Both the position numbers and the translations under genes were made by a program. Shown here one piece after another: positions 48,692 to 60,854 of a stretch of DNA of 64,000 nucleotides. The stretch covers positions 16,833,809-16,897,808 of the forward strand of contig OX424559.1 of the NCBI GenBank assembly GCA_949152475.1, given 5' to 3'. The notes beneath the pieces are model-generated. The model searched no databases. It was not told where the DNA came from and saw only the letters and a list, made by a program, of their open reading frames with translations. Source of the DNA: Terebella lapidaria. Lineage: Eukaryota > Annelida > Polychaeta > Terebellida > Terebellidae. Numbering within the stretch: the stretch's first letter is position 1; each line of letters starts with the position of its first letter.

Positions 48692-51600
48692 GCAACAACA
48701 ACAACAACTGCTGCAAAAAACCCAAACCAATTGGCAAAATGAATAAAAAGGAACTCTCATGAGACAAAACAGAACATTCCTAGTTCATTTCCGTAGGTCG
48801 ATTTTACTGAGATACTTTTTGGAGTGGAGAGATATGGTGCGATTAGTAACTTATACGGCAATGGATTGGCTGCTTAGTTGGAGGCTGCTCAAGTTCATGT
48901 GAGAGAATGGCCAAGGCATCATTCTCCAGCCTACATATCATTCACTAGAGTTCTCGTCCTGTTTACCGGGATATTGCCGGAGTCGTCGCATTCCTCTGTA
49001 GCATCAAAGCAGCCGTTGGTGACCGACGCCTCGAAGAGGGCAGTGGCGCGGCCGTGGTCACAGGTGTCGGAGCCACACCCGGGCTGGTCAATGCCGCCGT
49101 TAGGGAAGAAATCCTGGTGGCCTAGGAATACGTCTGTGGAGCCTTCTAGCGGGGTTGAGCCGTACCTCTAAATACAAAGACAGCAACGAAATGCCCACAT
49201 TCTGCGATTAAGTTCTTAGAGGGAAGGGGTTGCGAATGCGGGGTTACAGGTAGGCTCTTGTGGGCATTATGAGACATGTGTTATGATTGGTTGGATAATG
49301 GCAAATCCAATGACGGCCGATAAACGGTGTCACTGCTGGTGAATGATGTGATGAATCTACATGTATTGCCGAGGACACCATCAACTCCGTACCCTGTCGG
49401 CTTGTGATTGGGTACTTATAGTAGTTATCTTAGATACGTGAATTCTACTTATTTGATAAATTTTTAGGAAATTGACAGAAATAATTGAAATTTAATAAGA
49501 AACAAAACTGTAAGTAGAAAAACTGAATCAATAGCCAAAAAAGCTTTAATTTTTTTTTAAAAAAAATACTGCATCAACAAAAGTATATTACATTTTAAAG
49601 CTTCTAGTCCAAATTTACACTGGATTGTCATATGTTGTCTTTGATTGTATACTGTTAATATTATACAACTATTTAATCCTTTCTTTGAAAGAGAGCGACG
49701 TTTAGTTCTACCTGGTCAGTGTGAATTACGTCCACGAAATCCCCACAGTCATTGTACAGTCCCACCGATCTGTCCGTGTTGTTGATGAAGAACGGTCCGG
49801 CCGGGTCCATGCCTGTGCGAGGTGGGATACATTAGCGTAACTAGGCGCAGATGCGTAACCGCACATAACTAGAGTGAATGGTAGGCTACTTTGTAAAAGG
49901 TATATGGTGAACGTTGGGCGGGCGGAAAGGGCCCCTCGTTCACAACATTTGATATCAGCGTTGGTGTGATTCTGTAGGCATGTCTTTCGAATGTTTTATT
50001 TCAAATTGGATACTAGGAATACTTTATTAAAAGCTTATCAACCATTTTTCAGTCTATTTCACCTTCTCCAAGTTTGTCAACTATACAAGTGCATGGCACT
50101 TTCCTGTGTTCTTTGGCAAATTGGTGACTATGCTAAGCTTGTCAACCATTCTCAAACCTCTCCCACCTACTCCAAATGTGTCAACCATACAAGTCCATGC
50201 CAATTCCCCTGTAGCACCCCTCCCTTCCTGTCACCCCTATCCACGCACCTGTAATCCTCGCCGGCCTCTGGCCCTGGTCGTCCGCCCACCTTCCAGCATG
50301 CCCCGACACGTGGGCGCCCAGGCTGTGTCCACAGAAGTGCATCCTCCCCGCGGACCCGCCGCCATTCTGGACGAGGTTCATCATGACCTCGGCCGTCTCG
50401 GCGCCTACTGTGCGAGTGTCCGAGGCCGAGCGGAAGTAATTGAGGTCCTGGGAGCCGTCGTCACCACCCCAGCCAACGATAGCCACGTTCATGTCAGCAT
50501 TCTGGGGGAACATATGGGCATGAAGTCACACGTCACATGAAACAACTGTTGTAACTTAGCTGGGTTGTGCGATCAGCTCCCTTTTAACTGCAGCTGTATG
50601 AGAAAAAGGAGTTCTGGACAGTTTTGGGAGGGGTAATACGATATACATTTGCATTCATAATTTACCAGATCCGATTCCTAGGTACAGAAAAATACGTATA
50701 TTAAAGGTTATCAAACCTAACAGGAAGCCGATGTGTAGTAATCTTTGATTTTAAGATCCCGTCGAGAATCAATCAGCTCCGGATCTACAACTATGTTATT
50801 ACGCACGTTGTTGATGAGAGCGTCCTTCATGTCATGGAGCCATTGAGTGTCCCCGTCATTGTTCCAGCCGTGAATGATGAACGTGGTCTCGAGGGAAGCG
50901 TCGAAGTTGCTCCTGAATCACACGCAGGTTTACGGAAACAGTTTCACAACTCGCACCATAACAATTATGATCATTGACAAGCAGAGAACAGAATTGTGGA
51001 GAAGGAGGAACGCGATCGAACTTACGGAACAGTATCCCTGTCAAAGCTCTGCCCGAGCTGGTTCTGAGAGGAGAACATTGTGTAAGTCAGATCCAGACCG
51101 GGATCCCCCGGGCACGATGGGTCAGGCCATCCCTCAAACGGTCCGGTCGGATTGAAGTCTCCCAGCCCGGGACAGGTCACCTGGGCCCTGTAATACAACA
51201 ATCGAAGGCTAGAGGTCACATGGGCTCTGTAATACAACAGTCAGAGGCTAGAGGTCGCATGGGTTCCGTAATACAACAGTCAGAGGCTAGAGGTCGCATG
51301 GGTTCCGTAATACAACAGTCAGAGGCTAGATGTCACCTGGGCCCTGTAATACAACAATCGAAGGCTAGAGGTCACATGGGCTCTGTAATACAACAGTCAG
51401 AGGCTAGAGGTCGCATGGGTTCCGTAATACAACAGTCAGAGGCTAGATGTCACCTGGGCCCTGTAATACAACAGTCAGAGGCTAGAGGTCACATGGGCCT
51501 TGTAATAGAACAGACAGAGGCTAGAGGTCACTGGGAGCTATAATGAAACAATAACAGGCAAGAAGAAATGGTGAGACCAGCTCTCAAACCGTCCAGTCGG

Positions 51601-52325
51601 ATCGAAATTCCCCAGTCCCGGACAGGTAATCTGTGCGCTGTAATAATTGTAGAGGCTGAAAGACATAGTCAGGCCATCTCTCAATGGTCCAGTCGATCTC
51701 GAAGCCCCCCCAGCCCCGGAGATGTCACATGGACCCTGTAACACAACAGTCAGAGGCATGGGTAGGGCCAGCCCTCGGTCCAGTCGGATCGAATTCTTAC
51801 AGCTTCGGTGAGGTCACCTGAGCCCTGTAATACACTCACTACAGTCAGAGGCAGCAAGATACGGTTGGGCCAACCCTCACACAGTCTGGTCGAATCGAAG
51901 TCCCACAGCCCAGAACAGGTCACCCGGGCCCCGTAGTACAACATTCAGAGGCTAGAGGACATTATCAGGCCACGCTTCGATAAGTGGAATATATCTCGAT
52001 TTCGCAGACAAAAAGCGGTGTATTGACGGAAAGGCCCAGAACGAAGAGCGCCAAGGGTGGAGTACTATATTGTACCAGTGTTCTGGTTGGATCAATTTGA
52101 AGGCAACGAAAGGTGATGAGATGTATCATTTTTGTCATGAAAAATGTATATTCTTGGAATTATCAATAGGGCCACTTGGAAAATTTTTAAGGGTTACACT
52201 TCATAGATCTGTTTAAATGCTTTCTATCTGATTCCGGTGAACCGTAGACCTGGAAAGAGACACGGGTCGATTTGAACTCACGAACAGGAGTTGAACAGGA
52301 ACAGTAGAACAAGACACGGGAACAT
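48096..52325 (-). CDS. Secreted lipase / phospholipase A1-like protein, paralogue C (complete)
   Basis: Exons in gene order: 52325-52282, 51187-51026, 50912-50807, 50501-50249, 49812-49712, 49167-48967, 48203-48096; 975 nt, 324 residues. A signal peptide (MFPCLVLLFLFNSC) is followed by AQVTCPGLGDFNPTGPFEGW, FIIHGWNNDG, GHSLGA (Ser164), MDPAGPFF (Asp191) and CDHGR (His260). The lid between cysteines is GSDT only, with no PLAT domain. It differs from A and B in having the 302-nt exon split by an extra intron after the HTDQ codons (101 + 201 nt), and one extra codon in the GHSLGA exon. AATAAA on the minus strand (48071-48066) starts 25 bases after the stop. Its introns carry a large CAA/TTG microsatellite and the splice-site array. 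Confidence 0.92.
48222..48717. repeat. About 500 bp of (CAA/CAG)n microsatellite in the last intron of lipase C
   Basis: Nearly uninterrupted CAA with interspersed CAG, CTG, CAT and GACGAC units (the last forms a small 'caacaatgacgacgac' sub-repeat near 48385-48465). In gene sense it is TTG-rich and lies 19 bases upstream, in transcription order, of the last exon's acceptor, so it occupies the normal branch-point/pyrimidine-tract zone. The poly-Thr, poly-Leu and poly-Cys frames are artefacts. Confidence 0.9.
51188..51540 (-). repeat. 39-bp array of duplicate 3' splice sites before lipase-C exon 2
   Basis: The acceptor/exon-start unit recurs at 51188, 51227, 51266, 51305, 51344, 51383, 51422, 51461 and 51500, exactly 39 bp apart and in register with the true acceptor at 51188. 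In sense orientation each has CTGACT (or CGATT), TTGTATTAC and AG, then GCCCA. Three or more units read TTACGG, so their AG is lost. Larger-scale duplication is visible because the same order of unit types recurs. Confidence 0.88.
51541..51955 (-). repeat. Decayed partial copies of lipase-C exon 2
   Basis: Four longer copies of the exon-2 start are read in gene sense. The one at about 51634-51580 keeps a good acceptor (ttattacag) and translates AQITCPGLGNFDPTGRFESW in the exon-2 phase. Others near 51735, 51820 and 51925 keep pieces such as ARVTCSGLWDFDSTR but are broken. None continues to the end of exon 2 or to a donor. Confidence 0.75.
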
Positions 52326-52690
52326 GTCGGCTTCTGGCGGGTCTAGGAACAGTCTTTCGTCTCCACTGAAGGTCCTCTACTCCTCTGCTGAAGAACTTAG
52401 ACCGACTCAATAATTAATAACGGTACTTGACTGATAAAAAACGATAAAAAAACAGAACGAGTGCATATTTTCTGTGTTATCACGACCACAGAACTGACAG
52501 ATGTTCGGTTTCTTGTGCAGTCACATACAGGGTGCTATACTGACTGCACGGCTGTCACGTCACGACCGTCTGATAGTTTTTAGCTTACCGAATTACCTCA
52601 CGAGTAGTTTACGGCCCATCATCCGTCTTCAAGTAGAGTCATCCTCTTTTGACCTCGAGTGGAGTATATCGAGGACAGGTCTGACGTCTA
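52326..52690. other. 5' flank of lipase C
   Basis: This is where the promoter of lipase C must lie; no TATA box at a convincing position is seen and no other gene is present. Confidence 0.35.
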
Positions 52691-52896
52691 CTGTAAAAAG
52701 GCTAATTTTGGCGGCTATTGAATTTGGCGGTTGTGAGCCCCACGTTATTTGGCGGAGATTTAATTTGGCGCTCTCAAAACCACATATATTTCTTAACATA
52801 TATGTAATTGATTTGGCGGACGATTAAATTTGGCGGTTTTTCCCCTACCGCCAAATCCGCCAAAAAAAGTGTCCGCCAATATTAATCGGTTTACAG
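52691..52896. mobile_element. TA-flanked MITE, copy 3
   Basis: The left end CTGTAAAAAGGCTAATTTTG mirrors the right end (aatattaatcggtttacag), with TA outside both ends. Relative to copy 2 it is in reverse orientation and has an internal 'cctcaaaaccacatatatttctt'-type stretch that is shared with copy 1 but missing from copy 2. Confidence 0.85.
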
Positions 52897-53979
52897 TAGT
52901 TTAATTTACCCATGCACACGAAACATACTAATATTAAAATACAACCTTCGTTTGTTCTAATGACTCTATGCCATATTATGTGGCAGGGCTTATGGTGATC
53001 GTTACCTTGACTTCAGATGACCAAGGGTGGTAGCAGTTCCATCTATAGGTCTACTGAAGCCAATATATGGCTTAACATCAATAACTTCGATGTTATGTAT
53101 ATGTATGGTAAAATATTTTACTTGGAATGCACTACATATGAGCAATAGTGATATACATGTAGGGAATTTTACTCAGAATGTTTCGGCATATCTATGCATA
53201 TTAATTGTGTACATACATGTATATTATTATATAGGTGAATGTTCAACTTGAGTATTATGACCTTGAGTGGTAATTTCAAGCCTAGGGAAGGCATAGGCCT
53301 ACATCAATGTATACGCACTAGTATTGGATACAATTGAGCTTGGATGGCCCTACACACAACCGGGAAGCCACAGGCCCCTTGGGTCTGATCAGGGCGGGTT
53401 AGTTTTGTATAGGTCGGCGTTACTGGTATCTACATATCGCGAAATTCATTTTTTTATGCATAATAGTGTATACAACATGCATTGTGAATTCCAAAATATA
53501 GACTAATAATTTGAAACTTAACCGACATTGTTGTATAAATAGCTACATGTATAGCTTACTTGTAACGATAAGATAGTTGTTTATATAATTTTTTTTTCGA
53601 AATTCGCGTGCAGTCCAGATCTAGGTCATCCAGATGGTCAGTTTCTTTTTCTGCTAGTACTCCAGCGCGTGTATTAAAGTTGTTTGCATTGTAAAGTATT
53701 TCTCACCTCATTGTATACCACTCTACGAATACTGCTGATGATGGAGGTATTGATAAATATTAGTAATAATTACAAACATAGCATAACGTATATCTTGCTC
53801 CCTCAAAGTAAATATCGCGGAATCGAACTTGAGCTTTGTCTTCAGCAATGTTGTAAGTTGTAATCAATGACCTAAATTGCCTTAAATACCCAAGAGGGTA
53901 ATCAGAATGGACGCCATGTGCAGACCAGCAATTGAAGAGCAACAAAAAAATATACACTTCGCAAGAGTACATGATGAGA
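52897..53979. other. Unannotated intergenic sequence
   Basis: AT-rich, no gene; weak traces of 'gaccttgagtgg' repeats near 53010 and 53258. Confidence 0.4.
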
Positions 53980-54245
53980 GTCCCATGCATAAAGTAGGGA
54001 AAGGTTGTCTGACAGATTTTGATGAAATGGCCTCCAAGTTCTAGAATTTGGCATTTCTCAACGAAAATGACCACCATTTTTGAGAACAAATTTAGAAATT
54101 AATTTTAAAAAAAAATGTTAATTTATTTCTTTCCCAGATTTTTAAAAAGATTTGCCCATAAACTCTAAAGATAAAAATGTGGATGGGTCTCAATGAATGG
54201 AGGGACGGTCAGACGGACGACGGATGCAACGCCAATAGGTTATCA
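53980..54245 (-). repeat. Degenerate fragment of the composite element family
   Basis: From 'gtcccatgcataaagtag' through 'gaaatggcctccaag', 'aaagataaaaatgtggatggg' to 'cggacgacggatgcaacgcc' and 'aataggttatcagacc', it follows the right-hand part of the element at 45053-46087 with many changes. This is an old, end-truncated copy. Confidence 0.65.
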
Positions 54246-54564
54246 GACCATATAGGGCGTGTAGCTTATAGGCAGCAAAAACAACAAATCGATGAAATGG
54301 AAGAAAACTAAAAATTTACAAAATGTTCGAGTCAATGTCACCGTCCTTCTTATATACATAATCTGACAATGATGAGTGACATGTACGTTATACATAATTG
54401 AAAAAGTATGAGTATCGTCAGATTGATCAGATTTTGGGACAACACGAGCAAAATCACGATATTTATTTCACGATAAGCATTAAGAAAGCAATATTTCAAT
54501 AATATGGTGACACTGAAAAGGAAAGTGCAGCTGGGATTACATGTACATAAATGTTAAAACTTGG

Positions 54565-54830
54565 GTTGCCCCGTTAGCTCAGTTCGTATGTGCATGGGCT
54601 GACTTCTCACCAATGCAGTCGGTTTGGGCATGGGTTCAATCCCCGGCCTCGGCAGTATGTGAGGTGGTATGTGGTCGCCAAACCGGGCAAGTGGGTTTTC
54701 ACCAGGTTCTCTGGTTTCCTCCCACACTTATGACCATCCTTACGCCAAGATCCGAGCCAACAAGAGATGTTGATATAAGCACATGCTCGTTCGTCAATGG
54801 GGCATGAGCAGAAAAACGCCTATTCGCCAG
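54565..54830 (+). mobile_element. tRNA-derived SINE
   Basis: The head is tRNA-like with an A box (TAGCTCAGTTCG at 54575-54586) and a B box (GGTTCAATCC at 54633-54642), 46 bases apart. It is followed at 54691-54726 by 'gtgggttttcaccaggttc' and 'tctggtttcctcccac', a central domain shared by many invertebrate SINEs (the kind called Nin-DC or similar in the literature, from memory). The tRNA portion cannot fold as a working tRNA. RNA polymerase III origin is inferred. Confidence 0.75.
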
Positions 54831-55486
54831 CTGGCAGCACTGTTTTAGTGGTAAAATGACGTCATAACGTTATTTATTATCAGGATACTATGGAATTACT
54901 CCAAACATACGGAATTTTCGCTCCAAATGCCACGTGCATGGTTCACAACAGACGACATTCCCTAGTGATTTGGCGCCAAATTTACCACTATTACAATGCT
55001 GCCACCTATCGAATGAGCTTTGCCCACGCCCCATTGTTGTAAAATAAATAATGTTTAAAAAGTTAAATCTTCCCAAAGTATACATGCAATGATTAATTGT
55101 ACACAACTGTAGAGATACACATCTTTGGCATATACATTCACGGATAGGGATATTCTGATTATATTTTGCACACCACATGTAACGAATGTTGGTGAGGACA
55201 CCTCACTATGTGAATGTGAAAATGAACGCCCCCCTAAACGTGAATTTAGTCGTACGTAGGCACGAATAAATATACGTGGGTTTAAACGTGAAACTTCGGA
55301 TGTCCATCACTCGATAATTTCTCGGTTTCGAATCACACATGAAATTACTCAGCCGTGAGTGGTTGTGGTTCAAGGACTGATTGCACCTAACATACCCGTG
55401 ACTACAGTGAGGCATTTTCCCATTGACTTATAACAACATTGATTAAAAACTATACACGCGGGGATAATTCTGAGGTGGTAAATATA
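54831..55486. other. Unannotated intergenic sequence
   Basis: No gene or defined repeat; a short perfect complement 'aacgtgaatttagtcgtacg' near 55239 and 'taaacgtgaaac' near 55283 are the only local similarities noted. Confidence 0.35.
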
Positions 55487-55837
55487 GGGTAGGGCGGGAC
55501 TTTTTATTTTTCATTTTTTATTTTGCCAAAAATACCGTCCTCAGCTCATGAGAAAATTGAGTAGGGAGGCATTTTTTATTTTTGGCTGGGCAACATTTAA
55601 CACTCACGCACAAAGGCATTCAAGTCCGCATAAATCAAGCCTTTGGAACACATGTAACACATGACATTAATGCTTTCATTTTTGGAGGCTTGATTTATTC
55701 AAGCAGATTCAAGCCCGAATCAATCAATGATTTCATTTCGAAATGCTTGATTTATTTGGGCTTGACACCCTTGGCCGGGCACCTTGGCACCACTGGACTC
55801 AGCACAGAGAGGATGATTCTGTGTACCAGTAGTATTA
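55487..55837 (+). repeat. 351-bp repeat unit, isolated copy
   Basis: Nearly identical to 57550-57900. It contains two potential hairpins: GCATAAATCAAGCCT pairing with AGGCTTGATTTATT, and TTCAAGCCCGAATCAATCAA pairing with TTGATTTATTTGGGCTTGA (about 22-base loop). An open frame of 84 codons crosses it in both copies but has no known domain and is explained by sequence identity. Confidence 0.85.
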
Positions 55838-57179
55838 CAAGTATAACGCCATGTTTTTAGAAAAACATGGCAGAAAACCCGGCCCTTTTATATTTACATG
55901 TTTTCTATGGACTCACAATACTGATTGTCGAGTTCACATTGTAAGAAGATGTCCCATAAAACTTGGGTAGACATTTTATTTCCATATGAATAAGTCATAC
56001 CGATGTGTATGCAGTTCATATAGAAAGTCAGACAATCAGTCACATCAGAGTAAATGATATGGGAAATTGTGTTGAAATTGTGTGCATCCTCAGCCAATTC
56101 ATCTCCCTCAAGTCTATTTAGATGTACTGTATCTTTGTCAGATACCAAGATTGCTAGCCGAGCTCTGTTAAAAACATCCCACTGAATTCCAGTTCCATTA
56201 GTCGCCCCAGAACTCTGAACCTTCTAGTTTAAAATCCCGCATTACCAATATCCTCCAACATCACTATGGGTATACACAAAGCGCCTTTATAATCTTTTTA
56301 ACACTTTCCGCAATCTGGTCGGGTCTAACCCCTTCCCGTAGATATGCAAGAAAATTATCGATAGGGCATAACAGCCTATCATGAATGATGCACAAAAACG
56401 AATTTCCACTCCCTTTAAATATTTATAAACAGGTGGCAGGATTTGATGAATACGTTTAGGCCTATTACAATGAATAGATGTGTAGTTTCTGCACCCTAGG
56501 CCCCTGGGAATAATAAAATTATATAATAGGGTTCATATAAAATAGGAAAATTATGCCTTTATTAGCTAATTATTTCAACGACTGGTGTACGGTAAAAGCT
56601 CGGCTTCGTCACGGTGGTCTTGGCTATTTAATGCGGTCGCGCTTGTAAAGCAATTTTCATGCTTCACATTCATTATGCTATAGACTAAGCTCATTGCCAA
56701 CAAATAATCCCCAGTGATATCCAGATATACAATGAAATCAATTCGGAAAGAGAATTTCAAACTATTGTCTGAAATGATTACAACTAATGTATCACTGTCC
56801 ATCGCTGCAATACAACATATTTCTACTGGTTACGTGTTGGCGTAGTAATATAGGTAATTATAGTAATTAAACCAGGTCAGACTTATGCGAGTTCCAAGAT
56901 AACTGGTAGGAGATTCGGTAATTGCACTTGCGCATACCAGCCGCAAACTAATTCAAAACAGCGCTCTCCGTTGTCATGCAATTACTGTTATTAATACATT
57001 AAAGCCAGCAGTGTTCTGCGATCAGTATAACGGGATGTACCGGGTTTTATCGCAAATTTGCGAAACCCACACCAGTGTATGCTGAATCTAAGAGAGTCGT
57101 CCGGAGAAATCGGAAGACAGGAGATACATAGGGTGAGGTCAACGACAATCACATATACCCGGCCCTGAGGGGCCGGGAA
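55838..57179. other. Intergenic sequence between repeat copies
   Basis: No gene is recognised. Several minus-strand frames of 75-85 codons (55894-56148, 56575-56802) show no domain or splice support. 'acccggcccttttat' near 55880 and 'cccggccctgaggggccggga' near 57160 may mark ends of a larger inserted block. Confidence 0.35.
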
Positions 57180-58249
57180 TTATCAAAAACCGTCAGTTGA
57201 TAATTTGTTGTTTCAATGATGAGAAATTGTGGAAATCCGTTCTATCATTTATTACATATATAAATATAATGAGGAAATATAGTAAATCAATTCGTGATCA
57301 CAATTTTCTATGTTTTATTACACACATGTAACCACATGGAATAACTGTTTTTGAAAACTGGTAGAGTCTTTGTCTCAGTTGGCGGAGAGTGAAAACAAGG
57401 TGGTAAGTTAAATATATACCTAAGTTGCATGCTGTAATTCGGTGTCTCGAGCATTCACTCCCCTCAAAATAGGGGCGGGAACACTTTTTATTTTTTATTT
57501 GAGAATCGCAAATAAAAAAATCCGGAAGGCTGCTTTTTTTTTCAAAACTGGGTAGGGCGGGACTTTTTATTTTTCATTTTTTATTTTGCCAAAAATACCG
57601 TCCTCAGCTCATGAGAAAATTGAGTAGGGAGGCATTTTTTATTTTTGGCTGGGCAACATTTAACACTCACGCACAAAGGCATTCAAGTCCGCATAAATCA
57701 AGCCTTTGGAACACATGTAACACATGACATTAATGATTTCATTTTTAGAGGCTTGATTTATTCAAGCAGATTCAAGCCCGAATCAATCAATGATTTCATT
57801 TCGAAATGCTTGATTTATTTGGGCTTGACACCCTTGGCCGGGCACCTTGGCACCACTGGACTCAGCACAGAGAGGATGATTCTGTGTACCAGTAGTATTA
57901 TTATCAAAAACCGTCAGTTGATAATTTGTTGTTTCAATGATGAGAAATTGTGGAAATCCGTTCTATCATTTATTACATATATAAATATAATGAGGAAATA
58001 TAGTAAATCAATTCGTGATCACAATTTTCTATGTTTTATTACACACATGTAACCACATGGAATAACTGTTTTTGAAAACTGGTAGAGTCTTTGTCTCAGT
58101 TGGCGGAGAGTGAAAACAAGGTGGTAAGTTAAATATATACCTAAGTTGCATGCTGTAATTCGGTGTCTCGAGCATTCACTCCCCTCAAAATAGGGGCGGG
58201 AACACTTTTTATTTGAGAATCGCAAATAAAAAATCCGGAAGGCTGCTTT
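57180..58249 (+). repeat. Recent segmental duplication, arrangement A-B-A'
   Basis: Segment A (57180-57540, beginning 'ttatcaaaaaccgtcagttg') recurs as A' (57901-58249) with almost no substitutions; differences are in T/A run lengths and a 'ttatttttt' gain. Segment B (57550-57900) between them equals 55487-55837. The simplest reading is a tandem duplication of a roughly 721-bp unit, with B also present singly 2 kb upstream. Confidence 0.88.
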
Positions 58250-58301
58250 TGAACACAGGCGGGCGGGGACGAGAAACAGAAATTTAATTATTTTAGGCCT
58301 T

Positions 58302-58620
58302 ATAGACGGGGCGGAAAATATGAACAAGGTGAAAATTCTGAGGTGGTAATTATAAACGGGGTGAAAACTATGAGGTGGTAATTATAAACGGGGTGAAAAC
58401 TATGAGGTGGTAATTATAAACGGGGTGAAAACTATGAGGTGGTAATTATAAACGGGGTGAAAACTATGAGGTGGTAATTATAGACGGGGTGGAAATTGTA
58501 AACGCGGTAATAATTCTGAGGTGATGGGGAAATCATAAACGGGATGAAAACTATGAGATGGTAATTATAGACGGGTGGATATTATAAACTCGGTGAATAT
58601 TATGAGGTGGTAATTATAGA
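58302..58620. repeat. 32-bp minisatellite
   Basis: The unit is AATTATAAACGGGGTGAAAA followed by CTATGAGGTGGT, with about four perfect copies at 58347-58470 and degenerate ones on both sides (total about nine). It directly follows the A-B-A' duplication. A single unit-like string 'attctgaggtggtaaatat' also lies before B at 55467. Confidence 0.85.
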
Positions 58621-59811
58621 TGGCATAAGGAATGCACGAACGTAATTGGCGGTAATGAGCCACGTAGTGAATGGACCAGGGTATTGACCCTATTACCAGT
58701 GTATCAGTGTATTTCAGCGTTTGGATCAAGATTGTTTTCAGATACTACCAAATTTTTTTTCATTGTTGGAATGTATAAAATATAACCACTCAGGAATATT
58801 ATAGCAAAAATGAAGAAATTGCTGCGCATATCACCTCAGATCATTTGACATGCCGCTGCAATGGGTATGAAATTGAGTAGGCCCATAGAAAAAAAAAACA
58901 GCAGAACTTTTCAACAGAACATTATCATGGGTTTATTGCATCCCACTATCTTACATGTAGTTCCAGGTAGTTCTAAAGTTGTAAGGGATATGATGGAAAG
59001 CAATAATTTAGAAACATATATATTGATGAAAGTGATGTGTAATGTTCAGCATGAAACTTAATCGGCATAGAACTGGAATGGATTACCATAGTAACCAACT
59101 TTTTCTGTGAAACCTATAGCGACGATGGTTGCTATGACATGTAAGTTATGAATATTATACTATTCGTTTAAAAGGAAACAGCAAAAATGTTATTTACTTC
59201 CATTACAAAAAGAAAGTGATATTTATTTTTTTGTGTGATTTTTCAATGATAGTAATTTACATGTTCATTATTTTGGCCAAGTTAGGCCTATGTATTTATT
59301 AGAGTTAATTTCAGTTGGTAAAAACAATTCTACACAAAATTGTTTAAGCGTGGTCGGACATATAGGCTAGATCCAAAATAAAACTGGTCAAGGAAACTGA
59401 AATTTTAATTTCTGATACAGTCTGGGGCAGTTCAATATAGTTCTAACGTTAGTTTATATTCCGTTTTAATAACTAGTAGGCCTATGCCTACTATATACAT
59501 CGATCTACACTACCCTAGAACTGTTGCAGTTGCTGCCTCAATGTCAACAACCCGACTGTCTACATATAATGGTATTTAGCCAGTGAAATCTAACATTATT
59601 GCCTAGAGTCAAATGTCATTATCTAGGGTCAACCACAAATATTTCTGCTACACCACTTCCTATCATTATAACCATTATCTACAGCCAGTCTGTTGCCATG
59701 ACGACCAGCACCATGACTGGGCGATATATCCGTTTATCATGTGACATACAGTGTATGCCTTTGGGGTGGTGTACGGGGGGGGGGGGGGGGTCATCTGCAG
59801 TACTAGAGTAC
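58621..59811. other. Intergenic sequence and 5' flank of the tyrosine-motif membrane protein gene
   Basis: No gene is seen. A run of 14 G lies at 59776-59790. The region from about 59700 on is more GC-rich and may include the promoter of the downstream gene; no TATA box is evident. Confidence 0.35.
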
Positions 59812-59971
59812 AGGGCGGAACGCACGAGCAGACTAGCAGACGAACTTTAGGATCGATCGTGTCACTTTGCGCGCGGAGTCCGAGTCCGGAAGTCATCCGA
59901 TGTCTGGAGGTGACCGCAGGACACTCAGTGAACCGCTCAATCTGGATTCATTCACTCTGGGAGGTCGCAAG
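59812..59971 (+). other. Possible 5' untranslated exon of the downstream gene, with an overlapping uORF
   Basis: A good donor (CGCAAG|gtaaat) ends this segment at 59971. An ATG at 59900 opens 24 codons to the donor; spliced to the acceptor at 60842 this frame stops at TAG 60860-60862, just past the main ATG at 60855. If the exon is used, it would place an upstream ORF overlapping the true start. The frame that would join the main protein has no ATG here. The exon itself is inferred. Confidence 0.35.
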
Positions 59972-60854
59972 GTAAATAAATACAGGGATCTAGGTACGAA
60001 CTGGGACTCTGAATGTGTAAAGTACAAACGTGTAGGCTATTTATCGTGGATTTATTGGGCGTGGACGGTGTACAGATCGGATTACGATATGTTGGTTATT
60101 TCAAACTATACTAGAAGCTATAGGTCATACATAATTTAGCATAATAGGCTAGTCCTACTGTCCTATATGGCCTACATGTAATCTATCATAATTGGTTTAG
60201 GATTGTATGTCCAATGATATAACAGTGCAACTTTTCAGTGTCATGGAAGTTTATACGCTTAAATTAATGATAACTCATCGTTCTGTACTGGGATTGGTCT
60301 GAGAAAAAAGGGCAGAATATATCTAGGCTAAGGACGACGGAAACGTAGGTTCATTGTGACCACGAAAAGAAAAAATATATATATGATTTCTGGAAACACA
60401 CAAACAAACACGCTGTTATATAGATTTACAAATAATTCCTCCGTTCACAAAACCACAAATAGATCTACTAAACAGACAAGAGTCTAGACCTCGCTGAAAT
60501 AATTGTATATTCCAAATAATTGTGTATATGTTTCGGCTTATGGTTTTATCATTTTTTTAAATTGTACATAATTGTAAAAAGAAAACAAATTAAGGCTACA
60601 TATGAATCGAAAAACCGTTTTCGGCATAATACAAGCACCTACGTACATTACTAGTAGGCGGCACGTATAGGCCTATATAATAAAAAGTACTTTGGGAATT
60701 ATATAACATGTCATCATATTCTATGCAATGACATTTTGTGCGATATAGACGCATATTTAAATGTGTGAGGTGCTTATCTCGGATATCTGCACATGAAATG
60801 GGCATTCAGGGATACTCACATGCAACTGTTTTCTTACACAGGATACCTTCCGCT